Positions 8,089 through 16,862 of a stretch of DNA of 64,000 nucleotides are shown one piece after another. This DNA comes from UBA1424 sp041654095. Its GTDB lineage: Bacteria; Bacillota_I; Bacilli_A; RFN20; CAG-826. The position numbers were made by a program, and so were the translations under genes. Numbering within the stretch: the stretch's first letter is position 1; every line of letters begins with the position of its first letter. The stretch is taken from the NCBI GenBank assembly GCA_041654095.1, contig JBAZED010000002.1:1-64000 (forward strand), written 5' to 3'. The notes beneath the pieces were generated by a model. The model ran no database searches and was not told the DNA's origin. It worked only from the letters and a program-made list of their open reading frames with translations.

Positions 8089-9096
8089 TTACCACCGATT
8101 AACGGCGTGTTCGATAAAGCCGAAGACCTGCGAAAACTTGATTTCGCCGGTAGGGATTCTAATGCTCCCGCTAAAATAGCCATAGACTTGATGGCAATGT
8201 GTATCGATGATGAGAAATTTGTTTTCGGTATAGTTGTCGTAGATCGGCACAAAGGTAAATTCGAGTTTGCCGTCTTGTTCGATGGCGTGCCACGGCGACA
8301 TGTAGTCATCCTTGTCGCGCATGATTTCCAAGGTTCCCAGTTTATAGGCTTTCTTATCGTAGAAAAACATGTTTTCGGTCGCGTTTGACAAATCGCCGAA
8401 ACCCCAGCCGATATTCAATCCGAAAGGAACTTCGCCGATAAAGGCGGTGGCGCTGCCCCAAAACCACTCATGGGAGCACGGCCAAATGCCGCGCCCCCAA
8501 TCGAGGAGACCGGTCGCCTTGACAAAGTCGACTTTTAAGTCGCCGATGATGACGTGACCGTTCGCCACATAGTAGTTCTCTTTATAGTTTAGATAGAATT
8601 GGCGCCGCTCTTTAAAAGGCGTAGCAATGACCATCTTCTCGTTTTGAACATCATTTTCGACAGTGAGAAGTATGTCGATATCTTTACCGGCTTTGTCTTT
8701 GCCTTTAAAAGTCAGAACTCTCTCCTGAGCAGCAACGCGAAATGACATATGAAAATCGCCGTCGACAAATTCGTTGCAACTGTCATTTTCGGGATCGATA
8801 TCGAGCTTGGGATTATAGAGCCACCGCATCCGGCTCGCTTGTTCCTTTTGACCGGTTTTGATATCGAGCAAGGTGACCGTGATCGAGGCGGCATACGAAA
8901 CGTGGCCAATCGTCATCTGCAGAACATAGTCTTGATAGATGAATTGATAGAAATTCCATTCCTTAAGTCTTAAAGGAAAGGAACGCGCTTCGCGGCGATT
9001 ATACGAAAAAAACATCGTTCTTGCATAGCCGGCGAAGTTTAATTGACCCTTATGATTAAGCAGTAGTGTCTGCGACAGAATTTCCTTCTGATTCAT
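8089..9096 (-). CDS. DUF2804 domain protein
   Basis: A 335-residue protein whose features match DUF2804: an N-terminal FAGYARTMFFSYNR, a long beta-rich middle, a Trp-rich patch with LLDWGRGIWPCSHEWFWGSA (about residues 195-214), and FGLNIGWGFGDLSNATENMFFYD. The family has no known biochemical function; its fold is likely a beta-barrel/lipocalin-like hydroxysteroid-binding type (recollection, not certain). It overlaps the MFS gene by 41 bp (9056-9096), indicating translational coupling. With a carrier and several flavin enzymes around it, a role in handling a hydrophobic substrate is a reasonable guess. Confidence 0.75.
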   Translation of the reverse strand: MNQKEILSQTLLLNHKGQLNFAGYARTMFFSYNRREARSFPLRLKEWNFYQFIYQDYVLQMTIGHVSYAASITVTLLDIKTGQKEQASRMRWLYNPKLDIDPENDSCNEFVDGDFHMSFRVAAQERVLTFKGKDKAGKDIDILLTVENDVQNEKMVIATPFKERRQFYLNYKENYYVANGHVIIGDLKVDFVKATGLLDWGRGIWPCSHEWFWGSATAFIGEVPFGLNIGWGFGDLSNATENMFFYDKKAYKLGTLEIMRDKDDYMSPWHAIEQDGKLEFTFVPIYDNYTENKFLIIDTHCHQVYGYFSGSIRIPTGEIKFSQVFGFIEHAVNRW

Positions 9097-10546
9097 CTTT
9101 CTTGCGGAGCGCTAATTCAGCTTCCTTTTTCAACCGCTCATTATAGACGAGCCACGCAACGACGAGCGGGACGATGGTCACCATAACCAAAATGCCGGCA
9201 AAGAGAAATAAGTTCTCCTGCGGGACATCGATTGGGTTCCCGTATATATCGTTCTGAATGAGGTGAGGCGTGTATTTAATGATGCCGCCACCGATCAGAG
9301 TCCCGATTAACATCGGTATCAGCGTAAAGAAGAGCGAGCGGATGCCTTCGAACTGCCCGCGATTTTCTTCGGGGAATAATCCCCGGACCCAAATCATGCA
9401 TGTTTGGGTAATTAAAACATAGCCTGTTCCGACGAGGAAGACCGCCAAGACAAGCGGTAAGTTTTTGATTGATATCAAATTATGAATGTCGGCGTTTTCC
9501 GGCCCTTTGACAAAGAAGAAAATGATGAAGAGGCCGAGCGCGTTGACGAGAACGGATATCAAGGCCACGAGCGGAATCTTGTTTTTATTGATGAGCTTGG
9601 CGAACGGAATCGTCACCAGGACAGCTAAAAGCAAAGCGATACCTTCGATTAATCCCATGTCATCGGGAGTGAAACCGATGTCGTAGATAAGCCAGTTGCC
9701 CATGTGGACGAAATAGAAGTTGAAAGGGATGAAGAAGAAGCAGGCGACGAGATTGGCGAGCAGCATTTCCTTGTTATTGGGATTGCCTTTCAATTTTTTA
9801 AAATTGAAGACATCGATGAATTGCATAAAATACGAACCTTGTTTATTTGGCTTGGTCGTCGGTGCATCCTTCATTAAAAAGACGGAAGAGATGCCGACGA
9901 GAATAACAAAAAGGCCCATCACTCCAAACAGCAGCTGATAGTTATCGAGAGCCGGAACATGAGTGCTCGGATCGCCAGCCGTCGGATTGTTAATCACGAT
10001 GAGAATGCCGCCGAGGACGGTGCCGAGGACGGTGCCGATGACCGGCATAGCCGCGAGCGCGGCGCCGACTTGGCCTTTGTTTTTCGAAGTTGTGTAGTCA
10101 TTAACCCATGTATTATAGCCGGCGTCAAACGCCATCGAGCCAAAGAAGCTCATGACCGCATCGGTAAAAACGACCAAGAAGCCCGACAAGAAGATGAAGA
10201 AGGTGATATTGGAAGCCCGCGCATATTCGGTCAAGCCGAAGATGATCGTCGAGATGCCCCACAGAATATAACCGATGGAGACAAATCTTTTCCGCTTGCC
10301 GAGCCGATCGGACAAAGTGCCGAAGATAAAGGTGGAAAGGGTTGTGACCGTCGCGCTGACGATAACCATACAGGTGACGAGGTCGACATTCCCTTCAATT
10401 TTCGCGTATACAAAAGTGGTGAACCACTGATTCTCCATATTCCAGCACAAATGTCCGGCGAGACCCATGGCCATGACGATGAACCAGAAACGAAAACCGC
10501 CTAGCCCGTGATACTTCTTGTCTTTCTTCTCTGCTGTTGGTTTCAT
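9056..10546 (-). CDS. MFS transporter of the reductase operon
   Basis: A 496-residue major facilitator with twelve likely membrane segments. The loop 2-3 signature is GTLSDRLGKRKRFVSIG (about residues 77-93) and a second-half equivalent precedes helix 8 (FAKLINKNKIP). The fold and the paired Asp/Arg loop are typical of the sugar/GPH-like or drug-like MFS groups; substrate cannot be read. It has a cytosolic, charged C-terminal tail (ERLKKEAELALRKKDESE). It is the second gene of the operon, 8 nt after the FAD oxidoreductase, and its 3' end overlaps DUF2804, so it most likely moves the substrate or product of that pathway. Confidence 0.85.
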   Translation of the reverse strand: MKPTAEKKDKKYHGLGGFRFWFIVMAMGLAGHLCWNMENQWFTTFVYAKIEGNVDLVTCMVIVSATVTTLSTFIFGTLSDRLGKRKRFVSIGYILWGISTIIFGLTEYARASNITFFIFLSGFLVVFTDAVMSFFGSMAFDAGYNTWVNDYTTSKNKGQVGAALAAMPVIGTVLGTVLGGILIVINNPTAGDPSTHVPALDNYQLLFGVMGLFVILVGISSVFLMKDAPTTKPNKQGSYFMQFIDVFNFKKLKGNPNNKEMLLANLVACFFFIPFNFYFVHMGNWLIYDIGFTPDDMGLIEGIALLLAVLVTIPFAKLINKNKIPLVALISVLVNALGLFIIFFFVKGPENADIHNLISIKNLPLVLAVFLVGTGYVLITQTCMIWVRGLFPEENRGQFEGIRSLFFTLIPMLIGTLIGGGIIKYTPHLIQNDIYGNPIDVPQENLFLFAGILVMVTIVPLVVAWLVYNERLKKEAELALRKKDESEGNSVADTTA

Positions 10547-10554
10547 AATGCCTC

Positions 10555-11877
10555 CTATGCATCCTTGATCGAATCAGCCATGGTTCCGGCTTTTTTCCAA
10601 AGGCGGTCAGCCTTTTTCTTCCAAGTTAGGTAACCTCTTGGATTATCCGGATATTCCTTATAGTGCTTTTCGAGCTTTTTGCCGCAGCTCGAAGAATTCA
10701 TTAACGAGATGAGAGCTTTAAATGAGAAGAGGCCGCTCCAAACGCCTTTGATTAACTTGCCGGTGACACTTCCTTCGACTTCCTCGCCATCAGACTTAAA
10801 GACGATGCTTTCTTTAAACATGTAATCATTGTCTTCCGGTGCCATGCTGACCGCTCCGATTAAGGTGGCGCGCAAATTGGCAAATTCCGCTCCTTCGCCC
10901 CGCTGGTACAAAGTATTGATCTTCCACAGCGCTTCTCTCGTCGGATAATTGCCGTCTTTTAAGGCTTCCGCAACGACATCGGCAGCTGGTGTGCACTGGA
11001 CCCAGGCGGAGGTGATGCCCTCGCCGTTCATCGGCTTCGTCAAGCAAGCCGCGTCGCCGATAACTAAAAAGCCATCCGTGACAAAACTAAAGGGCGGCCG
11101 CCGATAGGGCGTGCAACCCGTCTCCTCATATTGGAGTTTGTATTTCGGAAGGTGGATGTTCTTTTCGAATTTGTTCATGCACTTGCGAGCGTACTCAAAC
11201 GAGAGGTTCGCGCCGACGCCGACGATGGCCCCGTTCGCGTGATGTTGAGGGGCGATCCAGCCTTTGAAATAAGGCCAACTCGTGCTGTATTCAACTTTGT
11301 CGCTCGGACTTAAGAGCTGAACATATTTTAAGAGGACATAGAATTTATCTCTCGGACCGATTTCGAAGTTTTCGACGAATGGATCCTTGATCGACCTCCT
11401 GACGACGGAGGGAATGCCGGAGGCGTCGACGACGAGGCGGGCAAAGATTTCTTCGCCGCTCTTGGTCGCGATGCCGTTAATGCGTTTCTTTTCGTCATAG
11501 AGAAGATGGTCAAAAGCGGTTTGAAAGCGAAATTCGACTCCGTTTTCGATGGCGTTATTCCGCAGCCGTTTAATAAAGAGCGGGAGGTGCATGACCGCTA
11601 CTTCTAAATAATTTTTCTTGAGGTGATTGTCGAGCGCGGACTTCGAATAGACGAGATTAAAATTATGCACGAATTCAGGGTCGCCCACTCTCGATTCTTC
11701 GAGGCCATAATCTTTAAACGATTGCCTCGTGAAATGAAAAATATCCAAGCGCCGGGACAACTCGGCTTCCCCGTCTTGATCGATGACGAGAACTCTCAAA
11801 CCTTTCTCGGCCAGCAAATTCGAAAAATAAGTGCCCGCGGTGCAGGCTCCGACAATCACAACATCGTAATTGGCCAT
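10555..11877 (-). CDS. FAD-dependent oxidoreductase, geranylgeranyl-reductase-like
   Basis: A 440-residue flavoprotein of the GG-reductase/PHBH-like group. The N-terminal Rossmann motif is VIVGACTAGTYFSNLLAEKG (a G-x-C-x-A-G variant of GxGxxG) followed by LVIDQD; LVVDASGIPSVVRR lies at about residues 160-173; the second FAD motif is FLVIGDAACLTKPMNGEGITSAW (about 268-290). Family members saturate isoprenoid chains or hydroxylate/dehydrogenate rings. The ribosome site AGAGGAG is 7 nt before the ATG. This is the first gene of the six-gene operon; its 160-bp upstream region contains a TAGAAT -10-like box. Substrate unknown. Confidence 0.85.
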   Translation of the reverse strand: MANYDVVIVGACTAGTYFSNLLAEKGLRVLVIDQDGEAELSRRLDIFHFTRQSFKDYGLEESRVGDPEFVHNFNLVYSKSALDNHLKKNYLEVAVMHLPLFIKRLRNNAIENGVEFRFQTAFDHLLYDEKKRINGIATKSGEEIFARLVVDASGIPSVVRRSIKDPFVENFEIGPRDKFYVLLKYVQLLSPSDKVEYSTSWPYFKGWIAPQHHANGAIVGVGANLSFEYARKCMNKFEKNIHLPKYKLQYEETGCTPYRRPPFSFVTDGFLVIGDAACLTKPMNGEGITSAWVQCTPAADVVAEALKDGNYPTREALWKINTLYQRGEGAEFANLRATLIGAVSMAPEDNDYMFKESIVFKSDGEEVEGSVTGKLIKGVWSGLFSFKALISLMNSSSCGKKLEKHYKEYPDNPRGYLTWKKKADRLWKKAGTMADSIKDA

Positions 11878-12037
11878 GGCGTGTCTCCTCTAGTTTAAAC
11901 GACTCTTATTTTATTCTATGCCTTCGCGGGGACGAAGCAAAGCGGCAATCGACAAAAAGCGCGTTGTGAAAAAGTCTAATCACATGAACGTTTTCATCAT
12001 TCCAGAACGTCGATATTTATCGGCGGAAAGGTCGCTT

Positions 12038-13255
12038 TTATCGCGTTTGCTCTTCGAGCTGTTGCTGGTCCTTTTTCTGAGCTCGCGAAAAGATGAAGAG
12101 GAAGATGACGGAGCCCAACTCCATGGCGAAGGAATAGATGGCGATGGCTAATATCGAGTAATCATACACGATGCCGACCAATGCCGAACCGAAAAACCAG
12201 GCGAGGCCAAAGACGGAGTAGAAGACGCCATAGGCGGTTGCTCTTTTCTCTTTAGAGACAATTGAAGAGATGACGGCTTTGAGAATCGATTCCTGAGCCC
12301 CCATGCCGATGCCCCACAAGACGACGCCGATAATTATTGACCAGAGGCCGTTGAACAAGAAGAATATCGGCACCGAAAAAGCGGCGATGAAAGTGCTGAT
12401 CTGCAGCGATTTAATGCCAAATTTATCAAACATGTGACCGAAGATGAGGGCCGCGACGGCGTCGGCGCCCATCGCCAGAGCATAGAGCAAGGGCACGTAA
12501 TTGACGGTGATTAATCCCCTCGCTTCCATATGAAAAGCCATCAAGGGGTAGTCGATAAAACCCAAGGCCAAAAAGCTGACGGCCACCATATACCAAATAA
12601 ATGCTTTGTTACCTTTAAAACTGCGAAAGTTGGTTCTGGTTTCAAATTGCTCGGGATTCGGATATTTTTTCCACGAGACGATGAGGATGACTATGGTGGC
12701 AATCGCGAAGATGCCGAGAAAGCCAAAGGTCATCTGATAGCCATTGAGGGCGCTGCCCTTATTCAGGCTCAAAACAGCGAACGCAAAGAGCGGTCCGAGA
12801 AAGGCGCCAAATTGGTCGAGGACTTCCTGAATGGCAAAAGATTTGCCAGCTCCGAGGTGGGGAGTGGTAAATGAGACGAGCGCGCTTTTCGCCGGCGCCC
12901 GTATGGCTTTGCCCACTCTTTCGATCAGAATCAAGACGATAGCCACTTGCCAAATCGAAGCGTCGACAAACATCAGCAAGGGAATAGCCAATAAGTTTAA
13001 AGCATATCCGAGAAACATCATCAGCCAGTATTTTTGACTCTTATCGGCGATGACGCCAGTCGCGATGCGCAGAGCCTGACCGATAAATTCCCCGAGACCG
13101 GAAGTAAACGATATGACAAAGGCCGATGCCCCGATTAAGCCGAGGAAGGGTCCGTAGATGCTGCGCGCTCCTTCGTGAGTAAAATCCGACAGCAAGCTGA
13201 TAATGCCGAGTAAGATGAGGAAGAGAATCGCTTGCTTTTTAATGTTTCCGGTCAT
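12038..13255 (-). CDS. MFS transporter
   Basis: About 405 residues, twelve likely membrane segments. It opens with GIISLLSDFTHEGARSIYGPFLGLIG and GLGEFIGQALRIATGVIADKSQKYW, a pattern known from a widespread MFS group of unknown substrate. The loop motif is GVIADKSQKYW, and the second-half equivalent is GHMFDKFGIKSLQ. ATG at 13255 is chosen because GAGGG lies 8 nt upstream; the TTG at 13270 falls on that ribosome site. It stands alone on the minus strand: the FAD-oxidoreductase operon follows after 160 bp and the pirin operon precedes it with its own terminator. Function: efflux or uptake, not resolvable. Confidence 0.85.
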   Translation of the reverse strand: MTGNIKKQAILFLILLGIISLLSDFTHEGARSIYGPFLGLIGASAFVISFTSGLGEFIGQALRIATGVIADKSQKYWLMMFLGYALNLLAIPLLMFVDASIWQVAIVLILIERVGKAIRAPAKSALVSFTTPHLGAGKSFAIQEVLDQFGAFLGPLFAFAVLSLNKGSALNGYQMTFGFLGIFAIATIVILIVSWKKYPNPEQFETRTNFRSFKGNKAFIWYMVAVSFLALGFIDYPLMAFHMEARGLITVNYVPLLYALAMGADAVAALIFGHMFDKFGIKSLQISTFIAAFSVPIFFLFNGLWSIIIGVVLWGIGMGAQESILKAVISSIVSKEKRATAYGVFYSVFGLAWFFGSALVGIVYDYSILAIAIYSFAMELGSVIFLFIFSRAQKKDQQQLEEQTR

Positions 13256-13312
13256 AGCCCACACCCTCAATCGCTTATTACCAACATTCTAAAGCAAATA
13301 GAGATGGCTAGA

Positions 13313-13363
13313 AATAAAAAAGCACTCGCACAAATCAATTGCAATTGACAGCTGACGAGTGCT
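13313..13363 (-). terminator. Terminator of the cupin-pirin operon
   Basis: Reading the minus strand after the pirin stop, AGCACTCG (complement of 13356-13363) pairs with CGAGTGCT (complement of 13321-13328), with a smaller CAATTG-based hairpin inside the loop, and is followed by TTTTTTATTT. Confidence 0.8.
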
Positions 13364-13370
13364 CGATGTC

Positions 13371-14210
13371 TCAGTAGGTAATCCCTTGCTTTAGGAAGGT
13401 CACTTCATCTAAATCCCGAAAGGCTTTGTACAGCTCTTCTCTGGTATTCATGACGATTGGTCCACCCCACGCGACGGGTTCGTTGAGGGCTGTGGAACTA
13501 ACATAGAGAATCTGGGCGTTCTGCTCCGTTGTTTTGATGGTTAAAGAGCCGCCTTCGCTCAGTTTGACGGCCGTCTTTTCTTTGATGAGGACATCGCCGA
13601 TAAGAATTGAACCCACTAGAGTGAAGACCATAATGGCCCGCTCTTTTCCAGTCATAATCGTCAAAGTTGAATGGGGATTGAGATGAATATCATAATAATC
13701 CAAGGGCTGGTATTTGCTTTGATGACCTCGATGGTTTTCGTAGGAGCCCGCAAGAAGGCGGAGGTGACCATTTGCCAATGGTATTTCCTTTATTTCTTCG
13801 CTTTTAATTGCTAAATAAACTGGCGCAGCCATCTTGTCTTTACTGGCCAAATTGAGCCACAGCTGCACGCCGAGCATCCGCTCGGAAGCGGGGAGTTTCT
13901 CCTCGTGCATGATACCTGATCCGGCCGTCATCCATTGGACTTCCCCGTCCGTGATCATATCTTCATTGCCGAGGCTGTCCTTATGGACCATTTTACCGCG
14001 GTAGATATATGATATCGTTTCGATGCCGCGGTGGGGATGGAGCGGAAAGCCCGCGATATAATCGCGAGGGTTCTGACTATCAAAGGAATCGAGCATCAAT
14101 ATCGGGTCGAAATCAGCAACCGTGTTGCGCGATAGGACGCGGACGAGGTTGACGCCCGCTCCATCGGTCGTCTGATAACCATTGACTAATTTAAGTGCTT
14201 TGCGTTCCAT
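13371..14210 (-). CDS. Pirin-family cupin protein
   Basis: A 279-residue bicupin. The N-terminal cupin has the pirin metal motif FPLHPHRGIETISYIYRG (about residues 55-72), followed by WMTAGSGIMHEEKLP (about 92-106) which supplies another His/Glu ligand pair; the C-terminal half is the second, less conserved barrel ending in NEPVAWGGPIVMNTREEL. Pirins are Fe-containing; some are quercetinases, others redox-sensing regulators. The call to family is firm, the activity is not. The ATG lies 1 nt after the stop of the upstream cupin gene, so the two form an operon that ends at the hairpin at 13313-13363. Confidence 0.92.
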   Translation of the reverse strand: MERKALKLVNGYQTTDGAGVNLVRVLSRNTVADFDPILMLDSFDSQNPRDYIAGFPLHPHRGIETISYIYRGKMVHKDSLGNEDMITDGEVQWMTAGSGIMHEEKLPASERMLGVQLWLNLASKDKMAAPVYLAIKSEEIKEIPLANGHLRLLAGSYENHRGHQSKYQPLDYYDIHLNPHSTLTIMTGKERAIMVFTLVGSILIGDVLIKEKTAVKLSEGGSLTIKTTEQNAQILYVSSTALNEPVAWGGPIVMNTREELYKAFRDLDEVTFLKQGITY

Positions 14211-14211
14211 T

Positions 14212-14553
14212 TTACTTGCCCTTTATGGCGCTCATGCCGGGGTTTGGCGCCTTGATGACAAAGACGGAAAACACGCTGTTTTGATTTGCCTCTAAGCCAT
14301 GCGGAATGTGCAGAGGGCTGAAGACGATGTCGCCGGTTTCGACGACGATCGACTCATCGCCGATGGCGATTGTCCCACGCCCCTCGACGACTTGAAAATG
14401 AACGTTGACCGGCGTCTTGTGAGCCGGGACGACTTCACCAGGTTCTAAAACGAGATTGACGATGCTGATTTCCGGGGTGCTGACCAGCGGTCTGGCTTTG
14501 ACGCCCCAGCCGCTTTTTTTGAATTCGACATTTTGATATTTGATTACTTCCAT
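14212..14553 (-). CDS. Single-domain cupin protein
   Basis: About 113 residues, one small-barrel cupin. The first motif is VPAHKTPVNVHFQVVEGRGTIAIGD and the second GDIVFSPLHIPHGLEAN; the metal-binding His residues are partly kept (H...H...E/H...H). ATG at 14553 is chosen over 14613 because AGAGGAAG lies just upstream and the cupin domain begins there. Single cupins of this size bind metals and small ligands; the substrate is unknown. It is the first gene of the cupin-pirin pair. Confidence 0.8.
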   Translation of the reverse strand: MEVIKYQNVEFKKSGWGVKARPLVSTPEISIVNLVLEPGEVVPAHKTPVNVHFQVVEGRGTIAIGDESIVVETGDIVFSPLHIPHGLEANQNSVFSVFVIKAPNPGMSAIKGK

Positions 14554-14687
14554 TTTTCTTCCTCTTCGCGGTCCTTCTACGATGATTATACGAAAGGGCC
14601 TAAAGGGATTCACGGATAACGATAAGAAAAATGATTATTGGTGATTTGACTTGCATTGTTGCGTGTCGGCATACATGTCGCCGTCAG

Positions 14688-14820
14688 CGGTTTGCGTTCA
14701 TCGATGGTAAAGCCGATTATTTCCGCTTGGCGCTCATTGACGTAGACCTTGTTAGTCTCCAGGTCTCGAACCCAGCCGACTAATTTGGTGAGGTGCTCGC
14801 GAATAATATGCAATGCCCGT
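14688..14820 (-). pseudogene. PAS domain remnant
   Basis: Just past the stop of the diguanylate cyclase, another minus-strand frame reads LVGWVRDLETNKVYVNERQ followed by AEIIGFTIDE, which matches a typical PAS core (W-x-R/W-D-L-E-T-x-K-V-Y...A-E-I-x-G-x). It lacks its own credible start and the reading after TIDE does not look like a PAS or a GGDEF domain. I read it as the decayed front end of a second PAS-GGDEF gene. Confidence 0.5.
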
Positions 14821-15792
14821 TTAATATTTGATGGTGTTGCGCCCGTCGTGTTTGGCGTCGTAGAGCAAGTCGTCGACGCGCTTGATGACATCATCGATGG
14901 ACTCCTTGTCCATAAATTCGACCACGCCCATGCTGATAGTCACTTTTTTGGCGACCGAGAAGGTCTCGTTGCTGACGGCTTCGTGAATTCGCTGGGCGAG
15001 TATCACCGCCCCTTGAAGGTCGGTCTCCGGAAGGAGCAAGAAGAATTCCTCGCCGCCATAGCGATAAAAAGTATCGCCATTCCGCTTGTTGGCTTCGACG
15101 AGTTGCGTCAGGCGCACTAATGTATCGTCGCCGATGAGGTGTCCAAAGCGGTCGTTGACGTTTTTGAAGCGGTCGATATCAAACATGATCAGTGAGAAGA
15201 GGGTTTTGTCTTTGCTCTTCTTTTCAAGGCACGATTGCAGGTGCTCAAAAAGCATGCGGCGATTATAGATGCCGGTCAAGGCATCGTGTTCGGCGAGGTA
15301 CTGCAGCCGCTCTTCAACTTTCTTGGATTCGGAGATGTCGAAGACGACGCCGTGCAATAAGAGGGGTTGGCCGTGCTCATCTCTTTTAACAACTGTACCG
15401 CGGTCGTAATACCAGACATAGTGACCGTCTTTGTGGCGAATGCGATATTCGACTTCGTAAGCCGGGCTTGTGCCATGGAGATGATTTCTCATATTTTCCA
15501 TGACCCGATTGATGTCGTCAGGGTGGATCTTGCTCGTGAAAAACTCGAAACCAGTCTCGCCCATTTCCTTGGGATCATATCCTAAAGTCATCGTCTTTTT
15601 ATCATTGAATAAGATCTTGTTCTCATCGTAATACCAAAACCATTGGCCGAGGTTTCCGGCCCAGCGGAATTCTTCCAAAAAGAGCGAATTGCTTAGCAAA
15701 ATCGAATCTTTCAGCTCCCCGTTAAAACGATCGAGTTTCCTGAGATGCGCGACGAGGTGGTCTTTTGACCATGATTCGTAGTTATTGTCCAT
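14821..15792 (-). CDS. PAS-GGDEF diguanylate cyclase
   Basis: A 323-residue cytosolic signalling protein. Residues about 40-160 form a PAS/PAC sensor (AGNLGQWFWYYDENKILFND, then TLGYDPKEMGE, HPDDINRVMENM, and the PAC stretch EYRIRHKDGHYVWYYDRG). Residues about 165-320 are a GGDEF domain: LAEHDALTGIYNRR, MFDIDRFKNVNDRFGH, and YRYGGEEFFLLLPETDL with the active GGEEF signature, so synthesis of c-di-GMP is predicted. There is no membrane segment. It has a strong promoter with an overlapping palindrome at 15846-15874. A PAS remnant follows its stop. Signal sensed is unknown. Confidence 0.9.
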   Translation of the reverse strand: MDNNYESWSKDHLVAHLRKLDRFNGELKDSILLSNSLFLEEFRWAGNLGQWFWYYDENKILFNDKKTMTLGYDPKEMGETGFEFFTSKIHPDDINRVMENMRNHLHGTSPAYEVEYRIRHKDGHYVWYYDRGTVVKRDEHGQPLLLHGVVFDISESKKVEERLQYLAEHDALTGIYNRRMLFEHLQSCLEKKSKDKTLFSLIMFDIDRFKNVNDRFGHLIGDDTLVRLTQLVEANKRNGDTFYRYGGEEFFLLLPETDLQGAVILAQRIHEAVSNETFSVAKKVTISMGVVEFMDKESIDDVIKRVDDLLYDAKHDGRNTIKY

Positions 15793-15845
15793 TGCAAGTG
15801 CCCACTGCTTCCTTAGATAACCGCTTCGCCCTGTGTGTGCTTTTG

Positions 15846-15874
15846 ATTATGGAAAAAATATGACATTATGTCAA
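15846..15874 (-). promoter_or_regulatory. Promoter with overlapping palindromic operator (diguanylate cyclase)
   Basis: On the minus strand TTGACA (15869-15874), 17 bp, CATAAT (15846-15851). The 13-bp palindrome TGACATTATGTCA (15861-15873) covers most of the -35 box, so a dimeric repressor site is likely. The leader to the ATG at 15792 is about 45 nt. Confidence 0.65.
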
Positions 15875-15940
15875 GAATGTAACGTTATCGATTCAGTTGA
15901 TCAAATTGTGGCTAAAGCGCTCATCGCGTAAAATCTCGGT

Positions 15941-16420
15941 TTAGAAAACGATGGCCAGCATATCATTTAGGAAGGCGTTAAATGAATGCTCGAGTTCGCT
16001 CTCCAGTTGATCGACGTGATCAAAGTTCGGTTCATCGGGCAGGCGCAGTTCAACAATTGAATCCACACCGGGTTGAAACGAGGAGAGCTTGTATCTCCCA
16101 ACTATGTTCGCGAGAGCTTGAATGTAATGAGACTGGATGTTTTTGTTGACGGCTGACAGCCAAATTTCAAACGCGTTTTGCGCGTGCAGATAAACGATGG
16201 CAATCTTGAGTTTTTTTGTCGCGAGAACAGGGGGCGTAAAGGCGAAGTAAGTCATATCGAGGTAGCCGGGGTAGAGCGCGCTGGCTAGATGGGTTGGATA
16301 TTTCTTCTCGAGATGCGCTTTAAAACCAGCCATAAATTTCGTGATTGCGCGATATGCCTCCGGAATTTGTCCTTTCCTAATTTGGCGGCTATATTCTTGA
16401 ATATCTTCATTGGTGGTCAT
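15941..16420 (-). CDS. DUF7000-like protein
   Basis: About 159 residues. It starts MTTNEDIQEYSRQIRKGQI, and its hallmark is YPGYLDMTYFAFTP at about residues 50-63, followed by KKLKIAIVYLHAQNAFEIWLSAVNKNIQ, a pattern I associate with the DUF7000 family (function unknown). ATG at 16420 is chosen since the DUF3795 gene's stop lies 4 nt before it and the upstream in-frame sequence overlaps that gene. It is cotranscribed with the DUF3795 gene. Terminal part is acidic and helical (DQLESELEHSF). Confidence 0.65.
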   Translation of the reverse strand: MTTNEDIQEYSRQIRKGQIPEAYRAITKFMAGFKAHLEKKYPTHLASALYPGYLDMTYFAFTPPVLATKKLKIAIVYLHAQNAFEIWLSAVNKNIQSHYIQALANIVGRYKLSSFQPGVDSIVELRLPDEPNFDHVDQLESELEHSFNAFLNDMLAIVF

Positions 16421-16424
16421 ATTT

Positions 16425-16862
16425 CTATTTCCCCTTGTATTTGAGCAAAAACGAGGATGCGTCGCAAGCCAGGCACGAATTGGTGTGGCAGCATTCCACC
16501 TGACCGCAGTTCGGGCACTGCCACCGCTTCTCTTGGCTCGCCAGAAAATCATCCATTCCCCGCTCCTTGATGTGCTGAAGATTTTCAATCATGCTCAGAT
16601 GGTATTTCGTTCGGTATCGCTCATCTAATCTCTTTAATCTCGGGCACGGAAATTGCTCGCATTCAAAACAAAAGCGCACTAAGCCCTTTTTTAAAAGCTC
16701 GCAGCTTTTGGCCATGAAAGAACAGTTTTCGCCGCGCGGGATGCAACCGGGGCAATAACGCCGATGAAAGCCGTGCCGATTGAGATCGTATTCGCGAAAT
16801 TGAAAAGATAGACAAAGGCCGCAATTCATCCCACAGGGGGCGACTAAATCAGATTTCAGCAT
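16425..16862 (-). CDS. DUF3795-like Cys-rich protein
   Basis: A 145-residue, Cys-rich protein with APCGMNCGLCLSF at the N terminus, RYCPGCIPRGENC (about residues 35-47), RFCFECEQFPCPRL (about 63-76) and WQCPNCGQVECCHTNSCLAC near the C terminus: three to four metal-binding clusters. The first half matches DUF3795, a small zinc/Fe-S-like family; the C-terminal zinc-ribbon-like segment is extra or divergent. No Shine-Dalgarno is seen before the ATG. It precedes the DUF7000 gene by 4 nt in an operon. Function unknown. Confidence 0.75.
   Translation of the reverse strand: MLKSDLVAPCGMNCGLCLSFQFREYDLNRHGFHRRYCPGCIPRGENCSFMAKSCELLKKGLVRFCFECEQFPCPRLKRLDERYRTKYHLSMIENLQHIKERGMDDFLASQEKRWQCPNCGQVECCHTNSCLACDASSFLLKYKGK

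Noticed and set aside
13256..13270. Earlier TTG start for the MFS gene at 12038
   Set aside because: The TTG overlaps the Shine-Dalgarno of the ATG at 13255.
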